This document shows positions 34,161-47,294 of a stretch of 64,000 nucleotides of DNA, one piece after another; positions within the stretch are counted from its first letter, which is position 1; each line of letters begins with the position of its first letter. This DNA comes from Deuterostichococcus epilithicus (lineage: Eukaryota > Chlorophyta > Trebouxiophyceae > Prasiolales > Stichococcaceae), in contig JAVTLE010000003.1 in the NCBI GenBank assembly GCA_033439295.1, positions 2,108,001 to 2,172,000 of the forward strand, given 5' to 3'. The notes under the pieces were generated by a model that did not search any database, was not told the origin of the DNA, and saw only the letters and a list, made by a program, of their open reading frames with translations. The position numbers and the translations under genes were made by a program.

Positions 34161-34754
34161 CCCGGCCAGAAATGCGGGCGATTCGGTTGCTGCGGTGCAG
34201 TCGGCTGGTGGCGCTGGTGCGGGCTTCGAAGCCGAGTGCAGCAACAAATGTAATTTTCAGGCCTTTATTCTGGTGGTGGCATCTGCGACGTGGCATTGCG
34301 CCATAATCAGAGCATATATTCAAAGAGAAGCAGCAATCGCTGCATCCGACAGAAGCCACGTGCCGCAGGCGAATTTGAGATTTCTGGGCAAACCCCAGAT
34401 CTCGGGCGCGTTGTTCGAACACGATTTCACAAAGTTGCCGTGGAAGGTCCGCAGGCACGCGCAGCAGGTCGGCTCTGCACTTCGAGACGCTACCCTGCAC
34501 TGCCCTTGAGTCCAGTCGCCCGTGGTCGACGCATAGGCAGTCGAAAGCCTGTGATGCCTTGTACAGACTTTCCTGGTTTGCTTGACGTTGCACAGGCGCT
34601 TGCTCCAGGCAGCCTTCGCTGCAGCAGCTACCTCGTAGCTCGGAAGTGACAGCCCATCACAGCCTAAGACGCGCTGCCGCGGCCGCTGCCACCAGTTGGC
34701 CGCCGACCTGCTTGCGCCGCCGGCGGGCAGTCGCGTGCCACCTGCGGTGCCGTC
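34161..34754. promoter_or_regulatory. Divergent intergenic region between F-box and SulP transporter genes
   Basis: About 590 bp separate the two start codons, so both promoters should be here. A minus-strand frame through 34129-34593 could include an upstream F-box exon. No clear regulatory motif. Confidence 0.35.
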
Positions 34755-37700
34755 ATGGACCGTGAGGCAAGCAGCTCCTCGCCAGCAGTGTCGCCGCTGG
34801 CGCTGTTCGGCTCGTCACACGCCACGCGGTCGCCCTTCCAGTGGGACCGGCCGCAAGAGGTGCGCGTCAGCGCAGCACACGTGCTTCACGCTCCTTCCAG
34901 GCAACCCAAACAACACCATCAACACGCGCCTGGACAAGGAGTCCCGATGTCAAGTGCAGCCACACACAAGAAAGTCATGCAGCACTGTGTCAGCGAGCAA
35001 TTGTTCAAGCACAGCACCATGACGGCCGAGAAACACGCACAGGCGCGCGGGCCGGCGGCGGCATGGCCGATGCCGTGGGGACGGCGGTCCATGGACGGCG
35101 GTGCAGAGCAGCCGCCACAGCGCTCGGCGCACTCGCTGCCGCAGGAGGCGGTCTACCTGCACGAGCCGCTGCTGCGGCGGCAGAGCAGCGACATTCGCAG
35201 CGGCAGTGCGGGCTCTGGCTCTGGTGGCGTCATCAGCGACGCGCTGCCAGGTGAGGTTCATCTTTTGATAGGGATGCACGAGAGTGGCGGCATGCGTGGC
35301 GGCTGCTTCACACTGTTGGCGCGATCCGCTGCCGAGTGGAGCGCCTCACCCATTGGAGATGCACGGCTGGATGGCATTCCGGCATGCCTCGGAGCTTCCC
35401 AGGGCCAAAATTAGGCTTCGTGCTCCACATGCGCTGCACCTCGAGTGCGACTGACAGGAGCACTTCAAGCTGCCTGTGCTGCTGTTGCGGGCATCTGCAG
35501 CAGGCATGATGCAAGGCGCAAAGCATGCACATGAAGTTGTCACCGCCTCGCTTGCCAGGTGCTGGGCGCCCAAAAAGCACATCCTTCAGCAGCCCCGGGC
35601 CGCCGGCGCTGCCGGCGCCGGCGCCGACGTCCTACGCAGGCAGCAGCGGGGGCGCTGGCAGCGGCGCGGACGAGGGCGGTGTCAGCGGCGGCGCCGCCGG
35701 CCGCGGTGGATCCCTCATGACGTCCGCGCTGCGCAGCATCACGGAGTCCGTCCGTGGCTCGCTGTCGCTGGCGTCGGTCTCCTGGCGCAGCGGCAGCGAC
35801 GCAGCCGGCAGCGAGGTGAGGACCAGACCTTCCTGTGCACTGGTACAGCATGCGGGAAGTGGGCGGGGGCGGCACCCCGCCGCCGAACCCCAAAGTAAGG
35901 ATCCCAAAGTTCCCGGCACAGGCGGCCGTTGCCGAGCCACAGCTCACACCTGCTCGCTGGGACTCACAGCAAGGCACAAGGCGCACCACCAGCACCCCGG
36001 CACGCGAAGCTGGGCTGCAGGCTGCCTGGTTCAAACCGGTGGTGTCCTTGTCCACGTGCGCAGGCGCACGGCCAGCCGGACAGCCGCCTGGAGCGGCTGC
36101 TGTCATCAGCGTCGGAGGAGGCGGGCGATGCGGCGGCGGACCTCGAAGCGGCGCTGCCGCCCGACTTTGAGCACCGCATCACATCGGACGGTGCGCTGCC
36201 GCGAGCGGCATGGATGTCAGGGTCTAGGGCCTATAATGCCACTTCATCCCTGAGGTGCTCTGAGGCCCTGCAGCGCAACCTCCCGTCTCTGCCTGACTTT
36301 TTCTCCGTGAATCGAATTTGAGCCGTGAGGCTGTTGCCAGGCACACGGTAGCCACGAACGAACGCTGGGCTTCATACTCGCTGACATGTTGCAGATGATC
36401 CAGCGGTAGCTGCTTCGCAGTGAGGACGGGCGGAAGACTGGCGTCAAAACAGCAGGCATGTTTGTTGGCCGCAGAGCACCCGGCGTTTCGGAGGCGCTTG
36501 GACGCGGCGTCAGAGCCGGCAAGTGACGCTTACCCCAAGATGAGCGCCGGCCAGCGGCTCAGCATTGACGCCGTGACCGGCGTCATCAACGCCATCGTGT
36601 CGCTGCCCGTCATGATTAGCTTCGCTGTGATAATATTTCAGGCAAGTGTCAAGTCCGTATCTGCCGGTCTGGTCTGGTAGCAGCCGATTATTCTGACGCC
36701 GCCAATCACCCCAAGAGAGGCCGCAGCAACATCTCCCAGTCTGTCGTGCTCTGGACTGCAGGACTCGTTCTTTGGGCCGTGGGCAGGCAGCCTAGTACGG
36801 CTGGTCATCCTCAGCGCCGCCATCCACCAGGCTGTCTTTACAGCGTTCTCCTCCATCATATTTGCGGTGCGTGCACTGCCACCGTTGAGATTGTTTGCGA
36901 TTGCTGCTGTTGGGGCGCTTGGTTCATGCATCTGTGTGCTTCGTGCCGCCGGAGCTCTGGTGTCTTGGAAGGTCTGCGGTCGCAGAAAGCCCTCAGACGA
37001 CACAAGTTGGTTCCAGCCCCTCAGAGATCTCAGGTCGGGTCCAGCCTCCAGAGCTGACCGCCTTTGATTTCTGTCACTCCCGCAGGTGGGCCAGGTCCAG
37101 GATGTGGGCCTCATCTTCATGTCTGCTATCGCCACCAGGTGATGAACAAACTATAAAGTCTCTCCTATAGGCTTGCGGATTTTTGCGTTCCCCCAATCCT
37201 TGGTACTAGAATTGGACGGCTTGGTGTCCATCGCCTCTGCCATGCGACTGTAGCTGGACGCCTGACAGCAGGTGTGGCCACCGCAGTGCCTGATTTTGCC
37301 TGAGGCGGGCCACATTGCCTTTGCAGCGTGGTGGCGATGGCGAAGGAACAGGGGCTGACGGACGAGCAGACGCTGGGCACTGTGCTGCTGACGCTGGCGG
37401 CAAGCACGCTGCTGGTCGGCCTGCTGATCGTCCTCGTCGGTGCGTCTTTCGCAGTACTCACAGCAGTTGGACAACGGTTCAACTTCTTTGTGTCGAGCAG
37501 CATGCAGCACGAGGCCAAAGAAAGAGGGGGAGAGGGGAGGGGGGGGCCTGCATTTTAGAGCTTGGCGGCTATGACAGTCGAGTAGTCGTGTCGGAGGTGA
37601 AGGCGAGACCATCCTTCATGAGGCTTGTGTGCCGTGTCTGCAGGCCAAATGAAGCTGGCGTCCACTGTGCAGTACATTCCGCTGTCCGTCATTGGAGGCT

Positions 37701-40700
37701 GTAAGTTTGCTGTTTGCTACAATACCTGTTGCTTGTTACGCCTGCATGTTGATGATAATGCAAGGCTCCAGGAATGTGCTGCCATCCCTGTCAACTCCTT
37801 TTTTGTGTTGCCTGTGCAAATGGTGTCGGTGCTCACGACTGTGCACACTGCTTGAACGCAGACCTGGGCTATGTGGGCTATTTTGTGGCCGCGTCAGGCG
37901 CCTCCCTTGCTACAGGTATGCCTTTCTTGAGCTGCCCGAGTTGCTCGGAGCGATGCCCGAGTGCAACTGCATGCCTGCGGAGTCAGCCGGCATGCCGTCT
38001 GGCTTGCTTGGCCGTGGCAGCAATGTTGCACTCCTGCTCTGGCAGAAGCTTTCGAGAACTTCAGCATCTGGGGCAGCTGGCAGCAAAGCAAAGTTCTGAC
38101 AAAACGCCCAAACGACTGCATCGCAGGCAAGGCCTTTGGCTCGCCCGCCAGCTGGCGCCTCGTGACGTGTTCAGACGTAGACTCATGCGCCGCACAACGA
38201 TCTCCCACACTGCTGTCGTGATCGTGCACAGGCAAGACCTTCGGCTCGCCCGCCAGCTGGGCTCAGCTGGCGTCCGCCAACGTGTGCGCCAAGCTGGTGC
38301 CCGCGGCCGCCGGCGCGGCGGTGCTCTGGGCGGTCACCCACCGCGTGCGCTCGCCCTGGGCGCTGCCGGCGGCGCTGCTGGTCATGCCGGCGATGTTCTT
38401 CGCGGTGCTGTACGGCGCCCTGCACAGCGACCTGCCGGCGGCGCGTGCTGCAGGGTGGGTCACCGAGAGCCAGGTGACCAATCGTTCCTGTGATAACCTC
38501 AGCACGCCCGATGGCAGCAGAGCTTCTCCAGAAGGAGAAAACTTCAAGAAAATCCTGCCCGCCAGTGTGCTGGGTGGCTGAGCTGCTCGGGAGGCATACA
38601 CCGAGTTGAGGTGTTGATTCAGGAAACTGTCTGAGCCGTCTGTCGGAATGATCCAAGAGCTTCACCACAGATGCCAGCGGTGTGGCCCCGTGATGACACA
38701 ATCGCTGCGGGCCTCCATATTCGACGAGAAGCTCCCAGTCAAATAACCGCTCGGATGGCGCGCAGGCCGCCACGGCGCCGGACCACTTCTGGGACGTGTG
38801 GAAGCTGTTCAACCTGCGCGACGGCGGCATCCTGTGGTCTGCCATGCCGCGGCAGCTGCCGACGGTGCTGGCGCTAGCCTTCGTCGTCGCCTTCGGCAGC
38901 AGCCTGGACGTCGCAGCCATCCAGCAGGACAACCCCGAGGAGCTGGACTACAACCGGGAGCTGACGACCGTCGGTGCGCGACTGTTGCAGTCCTGCGGAG
39001 CGTAGTCTCTCGAACTCTGACATGTCACACAACACAACTGCTGGACGTGCAAATGCGTTCACGGGTGATGGTCAGTGGCTGTGAGCCGCCCTGGGGCAGT
39101 CGCCAGCGAGTCTGGCGCAGTTGATGCTCTTGGCCGGCGTGGCGAGTCGCCTTCGCATGCAGCACCCACGCTTGTTGGTGACACACTCACCAACTTGTGC
39201 CCGCAGGCCTGTCTAACATTGTTGCTGGGCTGTCGGGTGCGGGCTACACTGGCAGCTACATCTTTTCGCAGACCATCTTCAGGTACTGACGGCTCAGCTT
39301 TCCTGCACACGCATCACTGCAAGCAACTGCGCCGGCAGTGGCTTGATGAAGCCCTACTGGGACCTGACCAACGCGGCTGCCTGCATTGCTGCACCATAAT
39401 GTGACATGAGGCATGTTTGCCATTGAATTGCGATCGCTGATTCTGCCAAACCCATGCATGCCTGCAGCATGCGGGCGGCGGTAGCGACACGGGCGTCCGG
39501 CATCGTGCTGGTGGTGTCCGAGCTGGCCATCTTTGCTGCGCCCTTCAGTGTCATAGAGTACCTGCCGCTATTCTTCTTCGGAGCGCTCATGATCTGGATC
39601 GGCTACGAGATTCTGGCGGTGGGTATCGGGTCGTTCTTCCTGACAGCGCAGCTGCTTGGCACGTGCACGCGCCTCAGCTTTGGTCGACCAGTCGCCAGCT
39701 AGGCCACAAACCTCGCCTCCCAAGCCACGCACGAAGGACAATAGCGGGTGGTACTGATGTTCCGTCAATGCTGCTTTTGTGACGGATTGCAGTTTGCATG
39801 CCAGCCCCAACCAGAGCTGCATGACCATACTGACCTGAGCGTGACGTCACTGCACAGGACTGGATGGTGTTGTCGTACCAGCGCATGACAACGTTCGAGT
39901 ACATCACCCTGTGGCTCACCTTTGCCGCAATCATGGTGCGCTTTGTCATCGACCCGACCTTCTGGTTGCTACTGCACATGTCTGGCAGCACATCAGCACG
40001 TTGCATGCTGTGGCGGCTCAGCGCACGCTACACTACCGAGGACCATGGTGTCACATCCTGTCTTGTGCGTAAACGCAAAGGGAGAGTGCCAGTGTCGCGG
40101 CAAATGAGCTGTAAGTCGGCCCTGCGTCTCTGCGCATGCGGTCAACATCGTGCTGGCTGGTACTGGGTCGCAGGCCGCAGGGTTGGAGGCGGGAATCGCT
40201 GCAGGGCTGCTGCTGTCCGCCCTTTTCTTCAGCTTCCAGTACGCCAGGTGTGCAGAAGTTGCCTGCCTTGTGCGAGATTGCATGAAGAAAGAACCTCCTA
40301 TGCAGCAGCGGACAAAGACTTGTGTGTCAACTGCACCCTCTGCTCCCGTCCTTCAGGCACCGGAGTGCGCCTGTGCGGCAACACCCGCACTGGCTGCGCT
40401 GGCTAGAAGCAGCAGCCTGAGGTGCTTGAATTCGCAATGCAATGCCGAGCGGATTGCTGTGTTGCGCTGCAGGGTGCACGTGACGGCTTTCAGTGTGGTG
40501 CCCAGCCGCAGCGGCGTTGTGCGCACCTTCCAGCAGCGCACCCTGCTCGAGGTGCCAGCGCCTGTCAAGAAACCCAATCCTATACATCGAGACCCAGCAG
40601 TGCTGCCGCGAGATCGTGCATACAACAAGCATGTGCATTCAGGAATGTTGGTGTCTGCTGAGCGAAAGTGACTAGGAATAATCTCGCTTGGCATGTGCGG

Positions 40701-43700
40701 TGATGAGCTGTGGGTGTGTACGACCTACCCCAGGTGTTTGCCAACCGCATCGTGGCAGTCAGCTTGTCGGGCTACATCTTCTTCGGCAGCAGGTGTGCAT
40801 CACTGGCTAGGCGTGGTGGCTCGACACCCGTCATGGAACTATAATTGTTACTTGGGCGACATGTGCAGAGCGCCATTTTCTGTTTGCATTGCCGCAGCCA
40901 GACACTGAAAACATGTGTGTGTGCCTTGCAGCGTCAAGATCGGCGACCGCGTGTGCCAGGTGCTGTCTGTCCTGGCATGTTGTGGTCCCCTGCATGTCTA
41001 GTGCCTGAGACGATGCTGTCAGAACCCGCGCCGGCTGCAAACCCTAGCATGCCCTCTGCTCAGCTTCGTGACGGTGGGATCCACTCATCTCCCGCAGATC
41101 GTGCGCTCCAGCCTGCTAGCCTCGGAGGAGGACTCCCGCGAGCGCACCGCGGCGGCCGGCGCCGCTGCAGGGGAGCAGGATGCCAAACCGGCGGCGCCGG
41201 CTGCCGCTGCTGGCAAGGCGGCGCCGCCGCTGCGCGGGTCGGGCGAGCTGGAGGGCAGCATCCGCAACCGGGCGGCGGCGGCAGTGTTCCTTGCGCCCCG
41301 CTTCTGCCTGCTGGACTTCAGGTGCTCCCCTTGCTGATCGGTTGGCCAACAACCGGATCGATCGGTCGGAAACCTGCGGCCTAGCTTAATGGGGAGCTGG
41401 GTGTGCTGGAAGGGGGTGTCAGCTGGGAGGGGCATCAGCTGTGCAATGCGAGGGCTCGACGGCTGCCCAGATGCGGGCATCGCTGTGCGTCTGCCACCCT
41501 TCTGCATTGCAACTCGCTCGGCCGGCCTCTCCCTGTTCACAAGCGCCTCAGCAGCGTCTGCCTCTGGCGGTTTCACCTTTTTTGGTCAAAGTCTCGCCTT
41601 CAAGGACAGCTTTTGACGGCCTGCAGGCGGGTCACGGGCATGGACGGCACCGCAGGTCCGCCGCCGCCACATTCCCAATGTCTTCAGCGCCGCCGCCCTG
41701 ACCAACATGTCACACAGTTACCCTGCACGGCCCGGGTGCCGTGCTGTGTGGGAGGAGTCACGTGCTGCTCATCTCAGGAACACGGGATTCAGGTGCTTGG
41801 AAGAGCAATCCATCCAGGGACATTGCACTGAGGTTTTCTGTCATCAATCACGGCCCCGCAGCACGGCAGTTCTCGACCCTGCGCCGGCGGCTGCAGCAGA
41901 TGGGCATTGAGCTGGTCATCACGCACCTGCCATCACGGTGCGCTTTGAGGGGCACTGCGCAAACTCGTTGTGTCTTCAGCCTGCCGGCAGGCCCTGCGTT
42001 TGCTTGGCCTTTTGTGCCCTGCCCGGCTGGCGCTGCCAGCAGCCCAGGAGAACACCGGTTCCTGAGGGCTGCGGCACCTCGGGATCCTCGGGCGAGTGCT
42101 CCGGAGGCTGCGCAAGGCGCCCAGTGGCTGCTGAGTGACCTTGCAGTCTTGTAAACTTCGGCCGAGCCGTCCTGCAGAGGATTCGGCATGATCGACCTGG
42201 AAACCCGGCTGCCGCCGACGGCCCTGGACCCTGAACCCTGCTGCCTTTGTGTGCGCAGGCCGGAGGTGCAGGAGCTGCTGCTGGCGAACGGCGTCATAGC
42301 GGCGCCCGCCGGCGAGCCGCTGCCGGGCATGTGCCGCGCCTTCCCGACCCTCGACGAGGCGCGCCCCTGTTGTGCTGCGGAAATTGACAGAGGAATCGTG
42401 ACAGCCTGGAGAGCCGTGGCTGCCAGGTTTCGCTGTCACTCATGTTGCAGCTGTCGACAGAGCTCGCAGGCGGGCCGGTGTCCGCTGTCATGACTTGAAG
42501 AGCAGGTTACGTGTGCGTTGGACATCATGTTGAGCAGCCCTGGCGGGTGGAGGGCCGATGGGGAACACTCTGCGATCCCGCGCAGGGGCTGCACTACTGT
42601 GAGGAGGTGCTGCTGGACTGCGCCGTGCACTACGGCCTGTGCCGCCCGCCCGCCTCCCATGTCAGCCTCGCCGAGGCGCGCCGCTGACACGACAGCTGTG
42701 AACTCTCATGCCTCCTGCGTTCAAGCGTGGAAGGTCAAAGTGGTTTTTCTTTTGGTACCTGCATGATTTCCTTTTGGTACCTGCGATCAAATGGGAGCAG
42801 TCAAGGAGGCTTTTCCACATGCACGTGCTGCGCACACACCTGGAACATCCTGCGCACGCCGCTGCCGGGGCAGCATTGTTCATGTGTTGCTACTCCCCAT
42901 TGTCACCTCATTCCCTTTGCAACCGCAGGTGCTGCGCACACATCTTGAGTACCCGCGCCCGCTGCTGCCAGGGCAGCACACACGGTACGGCCGCGCCGCG
43001 CATGAGATGGCAGGCTTCATGCACCCCCGCCACCTCGAGCCCGGCCAGGTATGAGACCCCGCAATTGCATGTGGTGGTTCTTCTAGAAAAAATGCTTGCA
43101 CGCCAGACGATGGGCAATGCAAAGTGCAAACGGCCGCTCTTGCCACATCGTTCAAGTGGCGCTGCGTGCACCTTGCTGGCATGAGGCCGTCCGCTGAATG
43201 TCTGGGAGAAGCTACCACAATGCGCCCGTGCAAGGTGCGCAAACCTGCAAATGCTGCAGGTGCTCTTCCGGCCGGGCGACCCACCCGATGAGATGTTCGT
43301 CATCGAGTCGGGCAGCGTCGAGTGCCACATCGACTACACGCTCAGCTCGCCCGTCAGCCGCCGGCTGGCGGCCGCCGCCGCGGGAGGCGATGGCGACGCT
43401 GGCGCGCCGCAGGGCAGGTGTGTGTGAGCTGCGCAGTATCTCACGATGGCCCCACGTATCCCTGATCGCCCATCCAACAGGTTGAAAGAAGGAGATTGTT
43501 GAACGAAGTCACAACCAGACAGTGATGTGACACAGCACCAACTGCTCGCACAATTGCAAGAGCACTGTGCAACAGCGCCTTCAATGGGGACACCCATGGT
43601 AAGCGACTGGTGTGCCACACTGCAGGCTGTTCCAGTATGGAGCGTCATCGATCGTCGGCGAGCTGGATTTCTTCCTGCAGGTGTGGCCGCTCTGTCTGTT

Positions 43701-44518
43701 GCCCCTTGAAAAGTTGAACCCTCTGGAAACCCGTTCCCCTGCTTCTGGCTTGGGGAGTAGGAAGCAGCCATGCCGGAGTAGCTGATGGCATGTGGAGCTG
43801 AAAGCGACACTCGCACCCACAGCAAGGCTGAGAACTTTGAGCAGCCGCCCACAGGATGCTAGCAAGAGAGGAGTCTGCGTTCCCCAGTGCAGCCGGTTGC
43901 AAGATGCTGACAAGCACAATGCGTATTCTGGTGCGGCGGCCACGTTCCTCAGGGTTTTGGGTCCCCTCAAACCGCGAGCCCCAACTCCAAGACCGCTGGC
44001 TCGGCAGCCACCCGCTGAAGCTCTGACAAGTGGTGTGGACTCTGTGTGTTAATGCAGCGGCCGCGCTCCTTCCTGGCGCGCGCACACGCGCCGGCGCAGC
44101 TGCTGGTGCTGCCGCGGCACGAGTTTGAGCGCATGGCGGCACAGGCGCCCGCGCTGGCCACGCTGCTGCAGGTCAGCTCGAGTCTTCTAATCTGTGTGGT
44201 TCTGGCCTGGGTCCGTGCGATGAGAGGCAGTGATCCAGCCTTCTGCAAGGGTGTTACCCTCCGCACTCATCTGTGGGGAACGCTTTGTAGCGGCGCGCTC
44301 CTGCTGGGTCGAGCGTGTGCCGCATGCATGCACACCTGCCAGAGGGCTGCAATGCGCGGCAGCCGATTGCAGTGAGGCCTGCAGCGGCATCCCAGCCTTC
44401 TTAAGCCAAACTTTATGCTGACCGTGGCTGTGTGCACCGGCAGGCGGCGGTCCTGCGGTGCACCTCGCTGTCGGCAGCGCATGCACTGGAGGCGCTAGAG
44501 AAGGCTGGTCATGTGTAG
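34755..44518 (+). CDS. SulP (SLC26-like) transporter with STAS and C-terminal cyclic-nucleotide-binding-like domain, Vsb1/YGR125W architecture
   Basis: The ATG at 34755 starts a long Ser/Gly/Ala-rich cytosolic N-terminus (about 34755-36190, with SLPQEAVYLHEPLLRRQSSD). Transmembrane exons follow: MSAGQRLSIDAVTGVINAIV (36541), VRLVILSAAIHQAVFTAFSS (36797), TLGTVLLTLAASTLLVGLLI (about 37375), QMKLASTVQYIPLSVIGG (37645), LGYVGYFVAASGASLATG (37863), a block from 38231 on, QLPTVLALAFVVAFGSSLDV (38852), DYNRELTTV plus GLSNIVAGLSGAGYTGSYIF (39211; the SulP N-E-L...G...G motif), VLVVSELAIFAAPFSVIEYL (39508) and MTTFEYITLWLTFAAIM (39883). The STAS domain has FCLLDF spliced to RVTGMDGTA (about 41305-41650) and LRRRLQQMGIELVITHLPS (41880). 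A tail with EVQELLLANGVI and ALHYCEEVLLD follows. The CNBD-like fold is VLFRPGDPPDEMFVIESGS (43260), SSIVGELDFFL (43650) and RPRSFLARAHAPAQLLVLPR (44059); TAG ends at 44518. The phosphate-cassette arginine pattern is atypical, so nucleotide binding is doubtful. Yeast YGR125W/Vsb1, a vacuolar protein, shares this domain order. The substrate cannot be read from sequence. Confidence 0.88.
38125..38272 (+). repeat. SulP exon start and upstream echo
   Basis: The word aggcaagaccttcggctcgc at 38230 (real exon, TFGSPASWAQLASANVC) is matched by aggcaaggcctttggctcgc at 38125, offset 105 bp. The upstream copy keeps its ag acceptor but the frame after GSPASW is lost. Confidence 0.8.
42825..42980 (+). repeat. 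Exon before the CNBD and its upstream echo
   Basis: The exon at 42929 (VLRTHLEYPRPLLPGQHTR) is preceded by a decayed copy at 42825, offset 104 bp, in which gtgctgcgcacacacctgga is still readable. Confidence 0.8.
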
Positions 44519-45075
44519 GGTCTACCTGCAAGGGTTAACGACTAGTACCAGGGGCCTGCCAGCGCTGCGGTTGCATACCTTGCGACTGCTGGGCGCCTCC
44601 GGCGCTGCAGATGCGGCACATCCAGCTAGGAGGCACTCGCACTGATGAGGTTGCCTGTGCAATGGGCATTTCACAGCAATCCCGTCCTCAGCGGCGAGGC
44701 TGCAACAATGTACACACATGCGGCAGGGCAGTTATTTGCTGCAGGCCAGCTGGCCTGCAGCGCCACATTGATCGAACAGCCGTTACAAATAGGTAGCAGA
44801 TCTGGACACCATTTGCAGCACACAACTCGAAGTAATGTAGGCAATTACAGAGAAGAATACATGCATGCTGCCATCCGGCGGCGCGCAGCCTGTGTCTCTA
44901 TCATAGCGTCGCTGCTACCAGCACGACAGTCGAGCCAGACCCCGATGCGGAGACGACCTAAATAGCCTGGTTGTGATCTCGTCAGTAGTCTCAAGCTGCA
45001 TTGGATTCATGCGCGATCATCGAGTGCAATGCTGAACCCATCATGCGCAGCCATGCACCGTCTATGCCAGTCATT
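44519..45075. other. Convergent intergenic region
   Basis: About 560 bp between converging genes. No coding, RNA or repeat signal recognised. Confidence 0.45.
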
Positions 45076-46600
45076 TCATTGCCAAAGGTTTTGTCGTACG
45101 TCTTCCCAGCAAAGCAATCTGTCTACTAGATCTACTAGATCTACCTCGCCCAGATAACGCGCTCGTATCCGCACGTCTTGCCGATCCAACTGTAGCAGGG
45201 AAAAACGACCACAAGCGCATCCTGACACGCCAAGCTCTGCAGCTCCACAGTCCTGCAACGTGCACGATCCTTGTGCGCGGCGTCGTCGGCGAGCCCAACA
45301 GATGCACGACCTTGATGCGTGCGTCACCATGCGTCGGCAAGCGGTGCGGCTCTGGCGAGCGCTGCTGGAGACGGCTGCACTGGCTTGGCGCCTGACTGTC
45401 AGCCCCAGGAGAGCTAATCAGCAGGCCGTCTGCAGTAGGGCTTGCAGCGCCCTGGTCGCGGGCCGTGTTGACGTGCAGCCCTCTGCCGCTGGCCATGGGC
45501 CAAGCATGGCTGCCGCCCAACTGAGCCGTCTCTGGCCTTGCTCGCTCCAATGCTCGCGATGAGGGGCTATCGCTGCCGAGCTCCTGCTGCTGCTGCTGTG
45601 TCGTCACATCCTGCGGGTACAGTAGGCTTGCGCCGCTGCGGGCGCTGGCATTGCTGAGCAGGTCCTGCGGCTGCCACAGGCTTCGCTGCTGCTGCGGGCC
45701 GCTCATCTGCTCCTGCCCTTGATCGTTGCTCTGTCGTGGCGCAGAGGGGAAGGCTTCCTTGGCTGGCTCGTCGGTGTGCTGCCGCTCTGGCATAGTTCTG
45801 TCAGCCTTCGACAGTCTTTCCTCAGCGCCCCAGGCTGAGACAACCCGCGGGACGTAGCCAGGCTCCCCCCGGCTGGGTTGACTGGGCGCTGGTGGCAGGC
45901 GTTGCGTGGCCTCTCTGGCAGCCTGCGCTGGGCCACCTGTGGAGGCATGCCGGTGTGGCGGGCTGTCATTCAGAGGGTCCGCCAGAAACGACACGCTTCG
46001 GTGCGCGGTGGGACTCGCAAAGCCAGCCGCCGCTGTGGACGGCCGGCTGCCCAGTCTACCACCGAAGGCGCCGCTGCCGCCGACGCTGCTGGCACCATCA
46101 AATGCGCCGTTACCGCGCCACGCCGGCCCGAGGTGCTCGGTCGCAGTCCCGTGCCGCCGAGGCTGCCGCTGCCGCCGGTCCTGCCAGGCGTGCCGCTGAC
46201 GGTGCGGGGCGCCTTTCAGGGTGTTGCTCCACCGCCGGTTTTCACCGTGGCGTCGGGGGCGCCCACAACGCTGCAATCTGGGCTGAGCGCGGTGTCTCGG
46301 CAAATGGCCGAGCGCTCGGCTTCGGATGCCAGCCCTGAAGTCATCGCCGGGATCTTTGCGCCGGGTGCAGACCTGCCGCCAAGCCGCAGCTTGTGGGCAA
46401 CTGCATCATCACCGGTGGCTGGCCGGCTGCCGCCCATAGCGACACTGCCGCATGGCTTTCTCAAGCTCGACCGCAGACTGCTGGAGCCACTGCCCGGCGG
46501 ATGCCGTCCCTGAGTGCTCAAGGGGCTTTGCATCGCCGCAGCTGGTGCGGCAGCGGCACCCAGGCCAAGTGAGCAATGGCGACCTGCGTTTTGGTGCACC
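45076..46600 (-). CDS. Putative intrinsically disordered protein (low-confidence gene model)
   Basis: A minus-strand frame of more than 400 codons (46303-45071) is rich in Ser, Gln, Pro, Arg and Gly, with stretches such as GGSGAFGGRLGSRPSTAAAG, SVSFLADPLNDSPP and QDVTTQQQQQELGS. If a 58-nt gt-ag intron is removed after THGDARIK (about 45320-45262), the frame shifts in phase to DCGAAELGVSGCACGRFSLL and ends LGEVDLVDLVDRLL...VRQNLWQ with TGA at 45076, a more protein-like tail. Upstream, another frame (46599-46216) continues with similar composition but is offset, so an intron or frame error near 46216 is needed. I recognise no domain. A 211-codon plus-strand frame overlaps it. The size of the frame and its composition support a gene, but spurious GC-rich ORFs are common here. 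Confidence 0.4.
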
Positions 46601-47294
46601 GTCCCATGCCGTCGCAGTCACGAACGTCGTGTTTGCTGAGTTTCCAGTTTCAAACCACGTGCAGGCACAATGGAACCGCATCATGCTGAGTTCTGGTGCC
46701 GCATCAGCACCGAGCTGGAAAATCGGACTTGCTAAGGTCTGCAGATCTCTTGGATCACGCGCCTGGTAAATTCCAGAAACTTAGAATTTTTCTTTAAGAA
46801 CCTTGTTCTGAGTTGAATGAACTGCGAATCGAAGGTTCGAGTCCATCGCCGTTCGGATGTGTTGGCTGGTGCTCTCGAGGGTCGCAGCGCGACTGCCGCA
46901 TACCTAAGACGAACGAATATCTGCGAGGACGATTTTTTCTACACACTTGAGACGATGATTCTGAAGACGGGTGGGCTGGGCGTGAGCTGCTCGCACAACG
47001 CGCCAAGTTCCGGAAGCAGAGGAAGCTGTACCGATTGTACAATGCCGCTATTGGCGAATGAGGGCAGCACACAAGGCATTCGCAAGTTGCAGCGTGTACC
47101 TTCGTCTTGCATCAGCGCATGTTGAACGTGCAGAAACGCGCCGTCGTCAGCGTGTCTGCAAATGTCAACCTCCCGTGTTTGCTCGGTACCCGTTCCGCCT
47201 ACGCCTCTAGATCGATAACACCACTACATCAAGCGCATCTGACAGCTTTGCAGCCAAGTTTGGCTCTCTCACATCTGGATCCACGTCCTGTTGC
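46601..47294. promoter_or_regulatory. Divergent intergenic region upstream of the TGT gene
   Basis: About 690 bp that should contain the TGT promoter. The stretch 46770-46830 is AT-richer than its surroundings. A ggttcgagtcc word at 46832 resembles a tRNA T-loop but has no matching tRNA body. Confidence 0.35.

Noticed and set aside
45878-46513. A 211-codon plus-strand open frame
   Set aside because: It overlaps the minus-strand disordered frame, has no domain and no splice context. I kept only the minus-strand option, at low confidence.
46780-46850. tRNA gene, from a ggttcgagtcc T-loop-like word
   Set aside because: The T-stem has a mismatch and no D-arm, anticodon arm or acceptor stem can be folded upstream.
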